Shown here piece after piece: positions 11,301 through 23,033 of a stretch of 64,000 bases of DNA. The stretch is from Heterotrichella gracilis (Eukaryota > Sar > Xanthophyceae > Tribonematales > Xanthonemataceae). A program made the position numbers and the translations under genes. Position 1 is the stretch's first letter; each line of letters opens with the position of its first letter. The notes beneath the pieces were generated by a model. That model was given only the letters and a program-made list of their open reading frames with translations, was not told the DNA's origin and searched no databases. The stretch lies in NCBI GenBank assembly GCA_032358255.1, contig JAULBX010008883.1, positions 248,001 through 312,000 of the forward strand, given 5' to 3'.

Positions 11301-12877
11301 GTGTCTGTGGGAAGAGTGCGCAGGAGGATGACAAGACTATTGAAAAACAAGCTGCAATTCTTTTACCTCTTGGCCGCCTGCGCCTGCAGCTGCGCCTCCC
11401 CCTCCTCCACCCCCAGTGTTGTCTCCACCTTGCACAGCGCCTCCTTCAGCATGCAGCAGCCAGGCGAGTGCCCCAGACCCACACGCAGGACCCGCTGCGC
11501 GTCGCCGTATTGCTCCAGCAGGCTGTATGCCTCGCCCTAGTGCAGGAAGGTATAAGGATAGTTATAATGATAATTGCCACAAGGCCTCCTATAAATCACA
11601 GGCAATACCCTGGGACCAGCAAACCCCCAGCAGAAGCAGCGACGACAAATGAGGGGCCCCCTCAAGGCCCCCATCACGGTACCCTCATCGGTGCTGGCAG
11701 CTGGCATTGTCGCCATGCGCACATCGTGATACCACTACCTAAAACCTATGCAACTGATTACATGGAACCACCACAAAACCCTACAGAGGTTCCCTACCTG
11801 GCGCAGGAAGGCGGCTGGGTGGGTGGGTGAGAGCGTCTCTGCCTTTTGGGCGTCCTTGAGTGCAAGCTGTGCGAGGTAGAAGGGGTCGAAGCCGTACAGG
11901 GCGTGGCGCTCTGACTGGGAGGCAGGGATCTCGCGCAGGCGCTGGGAGAGCCTGGTGGATTGAGGCGGATGGGTGGGTGGGTGGGTGGGCATGAGAACGG
12001 AGTGGGAAAAAAGTGCGTACAGCCCAAAGACACCTTTACAACGGGTGAGTGTGTCTTTCTGAGGCATTGCACAACGGTTGGATGGCAAATCAGGTAGCAA
12101 TTCAGATAGAAAGAGTCAATGTGTTCCAAAACCCTAGTGAACCCTAGTAACAGCTTGCCCCATGTGTACGTACCTGGCGAAGGCGTTGCTGCGCTTGCAC
12201 AGGATGCCAACCTCCTTCTCGGGCTGTTCCTTGATGAGCTTGAGGATGGAGGAAAGCTGGTCGATGGCACGGTCGAACTGCGGGGCACACGGTGGAATGT
12301 GGGCGCGCTGTGTGGTGTGCCATGGCTATGGTTGACGTCGCACCCAAACCTTGGACCGTGGGAGGGCACCACAGGCCTTGGACAACAGTTGGCACCACGA
12401 AAACAGCGGCAGTGCACCTGGGTCCCTCATATATACCCCACACAGTGGACTGGCTTGTGGGCTGCCTTGCAATTGGGCCCTTCCGGGCTGCATGAAGTTC
12501 ACGTGGCACTGGTGGTCAGAAAAAAGCTTGCATGCGGAGGAGGCAGTGCGTGGGCCCACCTTGCAGTTTTGCAGCGCCTTGTCGGCAGACGCCTCCAGCC
12601 GCTCCACGTCCTGCTGGCCCTCCTTTGGCACGCTCTGCCCCGGCGCCAAACAGCCTTTTAGTAGCCTACGGAACCTTGTGAGCACTGCGTGGGCTCGACA
12701 GCAGCGCACATGGAGCACGGGTGGGTATGGAACACCCACCTCGCCAGACTCGGAGTCGGACATGGCGGCGGGGTGGTACGCCACCTCCGCCTCCGCGGGG
12801 GCGGGGCCCGGGGGCGTCATCGACGCCACCGTATCCATGAACTCGTCGTTGCCATCGGAGGTCTGGGACCCTGGCAT
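8327..12877 (-). CDS. LONRF-type E3 ligase: TPR, RING finger and LON N-terminal domain
   Basis: Eleven exons, all in phase: 12740-12877 (ATG), 12560-12634, 12174-12277, 11798-11951, 11367-11536, 10769-10925, 10203-10310, 9762-9988, 9266-9461, 8931-9029, 8327-8464 (TGA), about 521 residues. Residues 1-70 are acidic and likely disordered. Residues about 72-213 form TPR helices. Residues about 214-266 carry a C3HC4 RING (CTLCLKLLFEP, CGHTFCRQCY, CPMCR). Residues about 303-520 are the LON substrate-binding domain (FEPRYRLMVRRV, then FYLEIIGRRRC), without the Lon ATPase or protease parts. The order matches animal LONRF1-3. As a RING protein it probably ubiquitinates protein targets; the target is unknown. 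An 80-base tandem repeat overlaps the start of the last exon. Confidence 0.9.
8445..8604. repeat. 80-base tandem duplication across a splice acceptor
   Basis: Two units, 8445-8524 and 8525-8604, both begin TCAAGGGGCA and share the GAGGCAAGCCTGCGGGA core. On the minus strand that core is the acceptor plus the first codons of the last LONRF exon, so the upstream intron carries a second, decoy acceptor. Confidence 0.8.
10091..10130 (+). repeat. Short dispersed repeat, copy A
   Basis: Core of the form GATGCATCCACCACCAGTGG followed by CCACATGCCATGCA. Related copies lie at 31443-31476 (+) and 61868-61901 (-). This copy is inside an intron of the LONRF-type gene. Confidence 0.6.
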
Positions 12878-14065
12878 GGCTGATTTCAAAGGGGGCAAAA
12901 AATGCACGCAGCTAGGGCACTTGCTGCCGGTAGCCGCTACAACTGTGGGCACATAGAGGCGTTCATAGTGAGAGTTGTGGATAGTGGGAAGGGTGTTGAC
13001 GGCAAGAGAGTCAGTTCGCCTGTGGGGCGCTGCTGCCCTCACACTTGTGTGAGGTTCGACGGATGTGTTGCCCAACCCCCGCTATGCATGGAATAGGAAA
13101 GGATGGGCAGGTCGGGCAGCAGGCTGGGACAACAACAGCGGCCTATACGAAGCAACGCCAGCTTATTCAGGCTTGCAAAGAAGCTTCAGAGTGGTCTTCC
13201 TGGTGGTGGGGTGCACCCTGACGTGGTTTTTCCTGGCCGGATTTTCGATTACGTACATCCGGGGTGTGGGCAGAGGAGTTCCGTAAACTCTCACCGGAGA
13301 TTGCAAATGGCATGGCATGTAGGGTTACGTGAACCACTGCTACACCCTTTCCAAAGCAGCTTGCAAGCTTGATTCTTGCAAAGCTTGTATTTTTTGCGTG
13401 CCCGAGAAGGTACGCAGAGCTACAGGCTTGCAGGTAAGTGCAAGTTTTCTTGGTGTAAGATGTAACCAATAAAAAAGCCGGGTTGCAGCGTACTAGCAGG
13501 CGTGCCCAGCAGTAGTGCATGCATGCAGAGCAGCGTGCTTGCTGGACACGCCTGCTTCCTCTTGCCAGTGGTGAATTCATGCATTTAAATTCTGCTGTGT
13601 GTTTGTGCAACATCATAACTTGGGCAACTCATATGCATGCATATGCATGCAATGCATGTGAGCATTTGCATGCACCCGGCAATAGCATGTGTTTAAAAGT
13701 TATGCCAACCTTGTGAACTTCATAGCTTGTTCAAACCACTACCATCGATCGCAGGAGCTGCCAATCCACTCCCAAATGCTCCTTCACACACCAGGGCCCC
13801 CTATATTGGTGCCACCAAACAACCTGCTGCTGGTGCACGAGTTAGTGCAACAACAGGACAACTAGCTAAGGGTGGCTCACATCTGCGCTCAAATACTCCA
13901 AATCAGCGTGCTACCTGACAGGGATTTGGTACCATTGGGGGTAGCAGCGAATAGCGGAAACTACAGCAGCTGGAATACTCCTAGGCATCTAACCACATCC
14001 ACTACCTACCTGGCACAGCCCCGCGCTCTTGACATAGCAGTACCCAAGCAGGGCCAGCGCACCAT
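12878..14065. other. Shared upstream region between divergent genes
   Basis: The LONRF-type gene leaves to the left and the DUF3228-type gene to the right, so both promoters should lie here. No supported coding sequence was seen. The stretch has alternating TGCATGCA motifs at 13518-13530 and 13632-13672 and an A/T-rich part near 13465. No firm TATA box was chosen. Confidence 0.5.
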
Positions 14066-15502
14066 ATGTGGAGCACTACAGTCCCTCGAATAGCGCCCTC
14101 CCCTGCCTTGGCCGCCCTCCCCACCCTCGCCACAGCGCGCAACGCCTACACAGCCACCTGCTCCGCCCACCAACACACACCCCAGCGCACCACTGCACAA
14201 ACCCGCCGTCACCCCACCCAGCTGTCCCCACGCAACCTCCACCCCCTGCCCCAGTCGCGTCAGTACCGCACCACCCCCCACCTCGCCCACGCCACCCCCA
14301 CCGCTGTCATGAGCCTGGTAGGCGAAACCTTCTTCCTGGACGACTTTGCCATACGCCAGTGGGACGACCCACACTACAGCGGCACCCGAGTGGCCTACGA
14401 CAAGGCTGCATTTGTGGCTGAGGTGCACGCGCAGTATGCTGCAGGTGAGTCCCACCCTCTGACCTTTCCCCTTGAAAAGCATAAAGCATTGCTTGTTTGT
14501 CAGTGACTGTTGTCCAAAAATTGTCATGGAGTTGGGTATAAGCAAATATTTGGCTTGGATGCTTTTTAACATAACTGTATCCTGCAGGGGCGCAGCTTGT
14601 GGACGGCTACGCGCCCTTCTGCAAGCACATATTCCTGCCCAATTTCGTGGGTGCCAAGCTGGGTCAGCTGGAGGTCAGTGACGCCAACAGGGGGCTGTTG
14701 CGGTGCGGGTACAAGAAGCGGCGCCCCGAGGAGCTGGCGGTGCTGGCCAGGTGCGGCTGTGAAGGCTCACACTTAGGGATTAGGGTTCAGGAAGTGGCTG
14801 GCGGTGCTGGCCAGGTGCGGCTGGGAGGGCTCACATGTACAGACTGCTGTACGGTGGAGTTGAGGGTTTAGGGAGGAGCTGGCGGTGCTGGCCAGGTACG
14901 GGTTGGAGGGCTCTCATGTACTGTGACATGCTTGATGCAGTCCCTTGTGGCATGCATTCATGATAGTGGGCAACGCCCCCATGGCACGCACTGCTGTCCC
15001 CCAATATCTGCTGCCAAATGCTAGCCGCATGTTAACCTGGGGGCGATATGGTGCCCTATGACCTCAAGGGGCGTGGTGTATCTGTGCATAATGGTGGTGT
15101 TACCATTAGTGTCTGTGATTGAAACTGAGTGTGAATTGAATTGACATTCATTTAGGAATAATCTGTTTCCATCCATGCAGGTGGTTCCCTGAGAGTCTAG
15201 TGGCCCCTGTGCCCACTGCCAAGTACATAGACCTCATCCTCTACTCGCGGGAGCAGCTGGTGAAGGAGCGGGAGGACCTCCCCGCTGCAGACAAGGTATC
15301 GCCCCTACCAAACGCCCCGTGGGGTATCATTGGCGTCAAGGCGCAGGACGAGCCATATGAAACCCCCATGACCCCAATCACCATGATGCGCAATGCGCTG
15401 GGGAGGGACCAGGGGGGCAGTGGGGTGCCCCTCGACATGGGGCAGTATGATGCATCGGCAGAGTACTGGGAGAGGCATGCAATGGTGGCGGTGGGAGAGT
15501 AG
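14066..15502 (+). CDS. DUF3228-type protein with possible organelle presequence
   Basis: Three exons: 14066-14444, 14588-14750, 15181-15502 (TAG), all in phase, about 287 residues. From residue 82 (Met at 14309) the sequence is well conserved in style: FFLDDFAIRQWDDP, SGTRVAYD, LVDGYAPFCKHIFLPNF, then YIDLILYSREQL and PWGIIGVK, ending with EPYETPMTPITMMRNALG. I recognise this as the DUF3228 family, whose biochemical role is unknown to me. The 81 residues before Met82 are rich in Ser, Thr, Ala, Pro and Arg with few acids, which suits a mitochondrial or plastid transit peptide; if translation starts at 14309 the protein is cytosolic. The second intron contains tandem copies of its own donor region. 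Confidence 0.7.
14731..14914 (+). repeat. Triplicated exon-end/donor segment
   Basis: Three units (14731-14770, 14794-14833, 14875-14914) share GGCGGTGCTGGCCAGGT, the last codons of the second exon of the DUF3228-type gene plus its GT donor. The first unit is the one whose phase fits the next exon. Two extra donors therefore sit inside the intron. TTAGGG-type motifs lie between the units. Confidence 0.8.
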
Positions 15503-15909
15503 TAGTTGTGACCCTAACAGAGCAGTGTATAGAGTTCTGTAGAGTAGGTTCTGAGAATGTGTAGGTTACAGGCTGGGCGTGGAGGACGCAAGGAATGCTG
15601 TGCATATGTCCCAGCGTATTGTTGAAGGACAGCAAAAGCATGCACATACAAAGACTCACTTCCAGCAACTGATGGTGTTCCTAGCATCTCACATTGTGAT
15701 TGTGTCCCTATCCAATGCAGTGGGCGTATATCCAGGGTGCCATTTGAACCTCATGCCGCGTACATTTGTAGATGCTGTGAACAGCAACAGCAACACCTGT
15801 GTATTGCCTAAAATGTGGCGCGCTGACACTGCGCCCAATGGCTTTTCAGCCTTTCTGTTTCCATCCCCCATGGCAACATGTTATTGAGCCTTTATCTAGC
15901 AACAACCCT
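15503..15909. other. Convergent intergenic region
   Basis: This 407-base stretch separates two genes that point at each other, so it should hold both 3' UTRs. I see no coding sequence and no clear polyadenylation signal. Confidence 0.5.
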
Positions 15910-16960
15910 CTATGCTGCCATCGATTGTTCCTTCAGGATTGGCTTGCCCTGGGCATCCAGAGGCCATGGGTTGCCTTCAGGGTCAACCTGCAAACATATA
16001 ACACCTTGTATCACCTGGGTTCACGTGGTTATGAACAAAAGACAGGAGCTGATGTGAGCAGCTTTGCTGTCAACTGGCTTGCAAGGTCACGTACCGGGAC
16101 ATCAAGCTTGCGCAGCATGGGCGTAGACCAGGGGTAGTCCTTGATCATGGCCCACTCGATTGGGCGGCCGAAGTTTTTCTGCGTGTTTCCACAAAGACCC
16201 AATTATCAATAGGCAACGCAAACAAGGAAAATGGTTGAGTGAAGACAGATTTAGCACAAAACAGTCATGGCAGGTGGTTGCAAACCTTCAGGTTGTCTGT
16301 GAAGATCCGCTGTGCCTCCTTAAACTCGGGGGTACAGAAGGATAGGCGGGGGTCTTCGTTCTTGCGGAGGTCCTCCAGCTGCAACCAAAGAAAGGGGTCA
16401 AAACGTTGAACATTGCTCTGGCTTGGACAACATTATGACCCTTCGTGGAGCACCTTAGGGAACCGTTTCTTCTAAGGGTGTGTGCTTTGTGCAAAAGCAA
16501 AGAGCATATGCTTCAAGGCCGAACTTCCTTTATGTCAAGCTGGGATTCTAAGCAACAAATAGCGCCGTTCCTTCCTCACGGATGTGGTTTAGCCCACCAA
16601 GGGAGTGGTGCCCACACTCTCTGCCCCGTTCCAGAACACCCACGAGGAACCGCCTCAGGGTGCTCCAAACCCCGCCCGAGAACGCTTCCATGCCAACCAG
16701 GCTATCGAAGGGCCAGTTTTTGATGTGGGTGCAGGTGGCGCCCCGCACCTTCTTGACATGAGACCGCATCTCCTCCAGGAGGTCCATGTGCTGCCTGTTG
16801 TTGGGGTCGGCCCGCTTCTCAAAGTCTTTCTGCAAACCGCAGCAATACACCGTTACAAGACGTTCTGATTAGATGAACTAAATATTATCAAGGATATGGT
16901 GGTTACCAGCTTGTTGACGTCGTCATCTCCAAACTTGTTGCCGATGTAGTTGCTCGCCAT
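15910..16960 (-). CDS. Small conserved-looking protein, function unknown
   Basis: Five exons in phase: 16907-16960 (ATG), 16749-16829, 16286-16378, 16095-16178, 15910-15987 (TAG), giving 129 residues. Every junction is phase 0 with GT-AG ends, which is strong support for a real gene. The protein is hydrophilic with many Lys, Asp and Glu. Distinct pieces are YIGNKFGDDDVN, EMRSHVKK, DPRLSFCTPEFKEAQ, NFGRPIEWAMIKDYPW and DPEGNPWPLDAQGKP. There is no membrane segment and no clear presequence. I do not recognise the family. The aromatic and proline-rich second half reminds me of small accessory subunits of large complexes, but that is only an impression. Confidence 0.75.
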
Positions 16961-17437
16961 GTTGAGATGCGGCGTTCCACCGTGACCCGCTGTCCCAAGT
17001 TTTGTGTCCCCAAGCGAGGCGTATACAAACGCGTTTGTATCCAAATAAATTGAGCTTATACAGTACAATTGTGGTGGGATGTTGTGAGGTTTGGAGCATT
17101 GTAAACGGACAACGTTTGGGGCGCTGAGGAGCACTAGTTCACTTCCCGTTTAGGGTCTGATGCGAACACCCCCTGGCTAGGGTTCTAGGACTACTGTTTA
17201 CACAGCTCACAGTTCAGCTTGCTTTTTCCAAATAGCGCACCATTTCAAGGTGCCAGGGTTAACAGGGTTGGTCAAGTTTATCTCGGTGACAGCATCACAG
17301 AGCATTGTTCGAAGCTGGCCTCCACCATGGGCCCAGGTGGCCAGCTGGCCTCCACCATATCACGAAAGCACACTGCCAGGTAGCTCACATCTAGCACCAC
17401 AGCCTTGTGCAGGCTGCACCTGCCCACCACCCCTGGG
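16961..17437. other. Intergenic between two minus-strand genes
   Basis: About 480 bases between the ATG of the small protein and the stop of AHI1. It should contain the small protein's promoter and the AHI1 3' UTR. A direct repeat of GGCCAGCTGGCCTCCACCAT-like sequence occurs at about 17313-17360. No gene was seen. Confidence 0.5.
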
Positions 17438-20400
17438 CTACTTTTTGTTACTCAGCACTCCCCTTGCATGCGGGTCGTGCGTCAGCAGCACTATGGGTGC
17501 CCTCGGGTTTGATCCTGTGAGTGCCACGATGTGATCACATGGGCTCCAGCACACCCCAACCACAGGCCCCAAGGGCTCCTGCAAGGCAACCTCCGCACAG
17601 TGGCCCGCCGCCAGGGGGGCGACACACACATGGCCGGTCTCGGACCCTGGACAAGGGAGTGGGAGTCAGCATGCGATATCTCCTCTGAAATTATGCACTG
17701 ACGAGAGAACATCACCAAATACATATTTCGCAAGCAGGGCCGCATCCTCAACTGCCATGACTCATCAAAATCGCCTGCCCACATGCCCAGCACTTGCCTG
17801 CCAGGAGGTATGCCCCATCAGGAGACACCGCCCCATGTATGGCGTGGCTGCGCACCCCCCACTGCGGCACCGCCAGCACCTTCCCCTGAAGTGTGTCACC
17901 ATCCAGCAGCAGCGCCAGGCCGCTGCGTGTGATAGCCACAAACCTGCACCACACGCAGCACACACATGGCGCATGGTCATGCACGCACACTGCCATGGGG
18001 TGGCATTTTCACCACGCATGGTGGCATGTCCATGCTACAGGCCACCGCACTACCCTACGTAATAGCATTCCCAACGGTGGTACCACTGCTACATACTGGG
18101 TGGAGCATATGCACGATCTGCCCACACCATATTATTTTCACCAATACACAAACGGATTGGGATAATTTGCTTGAGTATATGGAGAGTTCTTAACATTGTG
18201 CATTCCTCAAATTATGAGTAACCAATTCCATACACGGACCCAGGCGCCCTCACCTCCCCCCCTGCGGCAGCGCCTCCAGCTGCACCAGACCCTCCCCGGG
18301 CAGCGCCTCGTTGCGCCACACCAGGTGCATGGTGGCCGCACCCTGCCACCCATCCAGCTGCAGCCCAGCCAGCCATCCGTTGCTGCTGCCCGCCACCAGC
18401 TGCTGGCCGCTGGGGTCGCAGGCAAGGGAGGTGACGGCGGCGCGGGGGTGGGCCTGCGAGGTATGGGTAAGGGAGATGGGTGGGGAGTCAATATATGACA
18501 GGTGTTGTGGGGAGGGGAGGGATGTGGGGCACTGTGCATGCAAGGTGCATTCGCAGCCAGGGAGTCTCTCAGAGAAGAGGGGACATGCTGAAGATCATCA
18601 TTGTTTATTCTCATAGGCGCTACAATTCCATGCAGATAGAAGGCTTGAATGTGAGGCATGGTAATGACAGATTTTGGGAGATGCACATGCATCTGCATCT
18701 ATGATCATATTTGTAGTGGAAATCAAATTCTTTTATGCCACTATAATCAACAACTCAGCCGCAGGCTTGCCAGTCACATCAAGCACACTAGGTCCCCCAC
18801 CACAACTCATGCACAGGACCCAACCCTCCCACCACCTACCATGATTGACCTCAGCAGTGTGCCATGCTCGCAGCTCCACAGGCGCACACACCCATCTGCA
18901 GCTGCAGTCATCACCAGCCCGCCCCCCTCCCCACCAGCCACAGGGTGGAACAGCGCGGCATGCACCGGGCATGTGTGCTGCAGCACAAGCACGGGGGCCA
19001 TCAGCGGGGCAGCATCACACCCCTCCAGAGCCCCTGCTATGGCAGCGGGGTCCAGCGCCCACACTCGTGCGGTGTAGTCTGCGCTGGCGGCCACCAGCCA
19101 GCTGTCCCCTGGTGACCAATCGATGCTCACTACCTGCAGGTGGAGGGGCTTGATCATCAGGGCGTACCCATGTGCACGCCTCCTGGCTGTGGTTTTGGCA
19201 CCTGTTGTTTTTCACATACCTAATGGGAGGCAGGATGATGACAGAACTGTTGGCCTCCTCCACCTACACAGCTCAATTACAGAAATGCACCAGGGTTGTG
19301 GATCTGGCTTTGACCCTGTTTCAATTGCATCACACCAAATGTTCCATTCCACGGCAATGCGCATTTAAACGCCAACCTGGCATACTGCTGGCTGTGACTA
19401 TACTCAAGCTGTAGCCCAAACCCTAAACCCTGCCAACCCACCGTTCCATGGTGATAGCCCAGCAGCGCCAGCAGGCAGGCTGTGTGTGGGTTGTACAGCC
19501 GCACCACCCAGTGCGAGTTGGCCTCCCAGCAGGCCACCGCCAGCATGTGGCCCTGGCGGCAGAAGGAAACCGCGCCGGAACCCCGAGCGGCTCCTGTCAA
19601 GGCCAGGTACCCATTGTTGGGCACGTGGCAGGCCTGCGCGGGGGCAGATGAGATGTGTCAGTGGTTTGTGCATGCGTAGATGCAGTGATAGCAGTGGATG
19701 GGCAGATGATGTGAGCAAAAACATCAGATTCTGTGGGCATACATGGCTCGTGTGCTACTTTAATGGCCGGGCAATGCTTGTGATCCCCTGCTGCAACGGC
19801 TTGAAGATTTTGAGCAGCAGTTTTGAGGTATTGACAATGGCTGGCCATGCATCTATAGAGAAAAAGTGGGTATTCAATTTGCTTATCATATTTGCATATC
19901 ATAACGTTTTTTCCTGGCGCACCTCTCCTGCATGGCGGCGCGTGTCAATCATGATGGCAGTACCCCGACCAGGGGCAGCATCCGGTGCCGCAGGGCGAGC
20001 AGCAGGTGCAGCCCCCTTGCCCCTCGCCTTGCTCACGTGCACGCTGATAGGCAAATTGGTCAGGGTCACCTGCAGCAGGGATGTGTGGCTGACGAGTGGA
20101 TTGCGCCAATAATTTTGTACACATCATTAAATTGTAGCAAAAGCAGGGTATTTGCACCATAATGCATATACCCATGTACTTGTGCAGATGATCACTAAGC
20201 CAGCATGCATACTCATCTGCACAATTACAAATACTGCCATGGTGGCTGGTAGATGCATCCCAACCAGGGCGGTGCGGCTCTATGCGTTTTGCAATTCCAT
20301 AGCTACAATGATGGTGTAGATGGCGCATATGCATGCAAGGTAGCAGCTGCAACTAATACCTGAGATGCATCCCGCAGCCCGCCAGGTGGCAGCAGCTCGG

Positions 20401-22131
20401 ACAGCTGGCGCCTCCCCGTCTCCCACCCACACCCCGCCCCAGCGGGCTGACAGGGCCTTAACCCTCGGCTAGGGTCTGTCACCACCACCTGCAGGTGACC
20501 ACCCCTCTGGTGGTCCGTTAGGGGGGTTACGCTGATGTGGAGGCGGGAGGGCAGACGGGTGGGGTCTGCGTGGGCCAGCATGCTGCGCTGCCAGGCATCG
20601 AAAGGGGTGCGCGCGGGGGTGTGACTGGTGGTGGTGGGGGGGGTGAGGGGCGCAGGGGTGGGGAAGGCATGCAGCGCAAGCGTGAAACGGCCCATGTGCG
20701 GTTGACGAGCTGCTCCCTCCTGCACGGTTAGAAATATTCACCCACTAGGCAAACAGCAACCGCATTTTTATAGAATCTACTTTGGTGTCCTCATTTTATT
20801 TGTTTGTTTGTTTCTTTTTAAATTTCCTTCTACACACGTTGTTCTGATTCTCACCTGGCAAGAATTCAGACAAAAGAAGGGCCAAACCCTCCTCCGCACC
20901 CCTCCCTGACCCCAACTCCCTGGTTTACCTTGAGCCTTAGGTGCGCCCACGCCACTCGCCGGTAGCCATCGCAGTACAGGGCGGTGCGGGAATGGTACGC
21001 ACTGAAGGAGGGCACAGGCTGGAGCACCTGCGTGCGGCCAAGGGCAAGCAGTCAAAACATGTGGATTTCTTACAATTTAGCAGAGCAAGAACATGGCAGT
21101 CCAGTGCATGCAGTGTCAAAGGTGAGCCAATAGCGGTGGGGTGCAGGTGGGGTTTCAGGTGGTGGGTAGGATGCATTGTTTTAATGGGTATCTGATATGT
21201 GTTGCAGCCCATCACCACTCTGTCAACAGTATGCCGTTGTGACCATTGGCCACAATCAGCGCAACGAACTACCACTGCTGCCAATGCTCGCCATCACCAA
21301 CCACAATACCAAAAACACCACCTGAGCACTTGGCACTGACCCCCGCCACGCCACCAAGCAACCCACCCACCCCCACCCCCGACCACCCACCTCCAGCAGC
21401 AGCAGCGTGTCCTCCCCCACCAGCTCCTCCAGCCCCACCCCCAACACCAGGGGCTGCTGCCAGGTGGCGGCGGGGGTGCGGCGCGGCACGCCAATCACCT
21501 CGGGGGTGGGCTGGTAGGGCTGAGGCACAGTCTGTATGGGTGGCAGGAAGTCCAGCAGGGCAGGCTTGGGCGTGGGCGTGTTGTTGGCGGCGGTGATGAG
21601 GTGGGGGCGGGTAGGGGAGGTCAGCATGTGGGCCTGGTCCTCAGGACTGCACGCAGGGAGAGCAACTTTACTGGTTAATAAAATTTAATTTTATTTCGTT
21701 CATTCAGATTAAATTACAGGGCGTGCTGCGCAGGTATCATCTGTGGCGGTGAGCCATGTGCCACGAGCCGCTGCATGGGACATGGACCTCGTGCGCCCTC
21801 TTTGTGACTGGTTTGCTGATGATGACTTGCGCCTTAACCAGATGCAGATGCCATTGCCAATTGTTAGTGCGCATGGAACCGACTACGAACCGTGGTGTAT
21901 GCATGCATTGCAACAATTCAGCTTTCAGGGGCCCCCGTTGGGCAGTAAAACCCTAAACCCTACACACCTGACAAAGCGCCGGCCAGCCTCCCCCGGCATG
22001 AGCATGTAGTGGCCTGTGTTGGCATCCACCATGTGTGCGCGCACCACCAGGCTGCTGCCAGGGGCAAGGCCAGGCAGCCACTCCAGGGACTGGATTTCCA
22101 GTCCTACCAGGTCACCGGGGGTGGGAAGGGC
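17438..22131 (-). CDS. AHI1: Jouberin (AHI1), ciliary transition-zone WD40 protein
   Basis: Ten exons in phase: 21968-22131, 21391-21646, 20929-21027, 20360-20719, 19923-20069, 19442-19633, 18840-19133, 18254-18453, 17798-17943, 17438-17646 (TAG), about 688 residues. The N-terminal half has VRAHMVDANTGHY, QPYQPTPEVIG and GYRRVAWAHLRL, which parallel human AHI1 (VHVVDENTGQY, MTQPYDF, FRKIAWAFLKL). Then comes the WD40 propeller: CHVPNNGYLALTGA, SIDWSPGDSWLVAASADYT, VMTAAADGCVRLWSC, GAVSPDGAYLLAGSETG and GVCWSPCDHIVALTG. The human SH3 tail is absent. Known role: transition-zone assembly at the cilium base. The intron 17647-17797 begins with GC, not GT. The start is uncertain because upstream exons are not fixed. 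Confidence 0.9.
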
Positions 22132-22307
22132 CTGCAGGCAACAAGGGTGTATATTGGGGGGAGGGAGGGATGATCTGGGACTGCAGGAGTTTCAGAATCA
22201 TTCCAGCGGATTTGAAAGTATGTGACGGCAGACGCCATTAGATTATGTGAGGCTAGGCTTATAGCCTATTGGTGTTTTGGTGCTTGGATGTCTTGCGGAG
22301 AATTATC

Positions 22308-23033
22308 TCAAAAATATGCATGGTAGGGGTGATGGTGGTTGTGCAAGTGACCCCTGCGTGTGCGCGCATGCATATTCAGTATCGAATGAGCTTGGATGCT
22401 GCAGCTGCAAGGCCTCCTTCTTCTACAGCCTGCACACTGGCAGCATGAGATCATATCTACAGCATGCAAACGCACCACACAACTGGATGCCTCTGCTGTC
22501 ACGTCAAACACGTCAGAGCCGGTGTGTGCTCCCTTGCTGGATGTCTCCCTGCTCTGCTGTGATTGGCTATGGGTTGTTGAGCCTGGGGTGGGTGGCGCTG
22601 CGCTGCGTGCCGCAACCTTGCCACTGTCGTTGCTGGCATGCAGTGCATGAACTGCCCTGAGGCTGCCAGGTATTGCTGGTACCGGCTGGGTTGAAACAGA
22701 CTTTATCTGCGATTGCTGGTGTGCTGCTACCTCGCAGCTGTCTGTCCTGTGGATGCGCTGTTTGGTAGCGATGGGTTTGAGGGCTTTCACCCCGCTCACA
22801 ACATTATCCCATGGAGCATTGGTAGCTGCTGGCATGGTATGAGGCTCGATGTTAGGTGTGCTGGGATCTGACCTTGCAATGGCCACGATGTGCACCTTTT
22901 TTGCGTGTGTGGCTTCTGATGTGCCACTGTTGGGCCCACCTGGAGGCTTCAGACTGGTCCTGATGGGATGAAAACCGGTGAGTTCTTTGACTTGTACAGG
23001 CTTGCAAGTCCAACACAGATGATTAACGTGCAC
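22308..23033 (-). CDS. Possible N-terminal exon of AHI1 (low-complexity)
   Basis: An open minus-strand frame starts at an ATG at 23033 and reads Ser/Thr/Ala/Pro-rich sequence (PPGGPNSGTSEATHAKKVH, later SQSQQSRETSSKG). Animal AHI1 also has a long disordered N-terminus, and this frame lies directly upstream of the first certain AHI1 exon. No donor joining it to 22131 could be chosen, and the last third of the frame looks like intron. It may equally be chance. Confidence 0.35.
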   Translation of the reverse strand: MHVNHLCWTCKPVQVKELTGFHPIRTSLKPPGGPNSGTSEATHAKKVHIVAIARSDPSTPNIEPHTMPAATNAPWDNVVSGVKALKPIATKQRIHRTDSCEVAAHQQSQIKSVSTQPVPAIPGSLRAVHALHASNDSGKVAARSAAPPTPGSTTHSQSQQSRETSSKGAHTGSDVFDVTAEASSCVVRLHAVDMISCCQCAGCRRRRPCSCSIQAHSILNMHARTRRGHLHNHHHPYHAYF

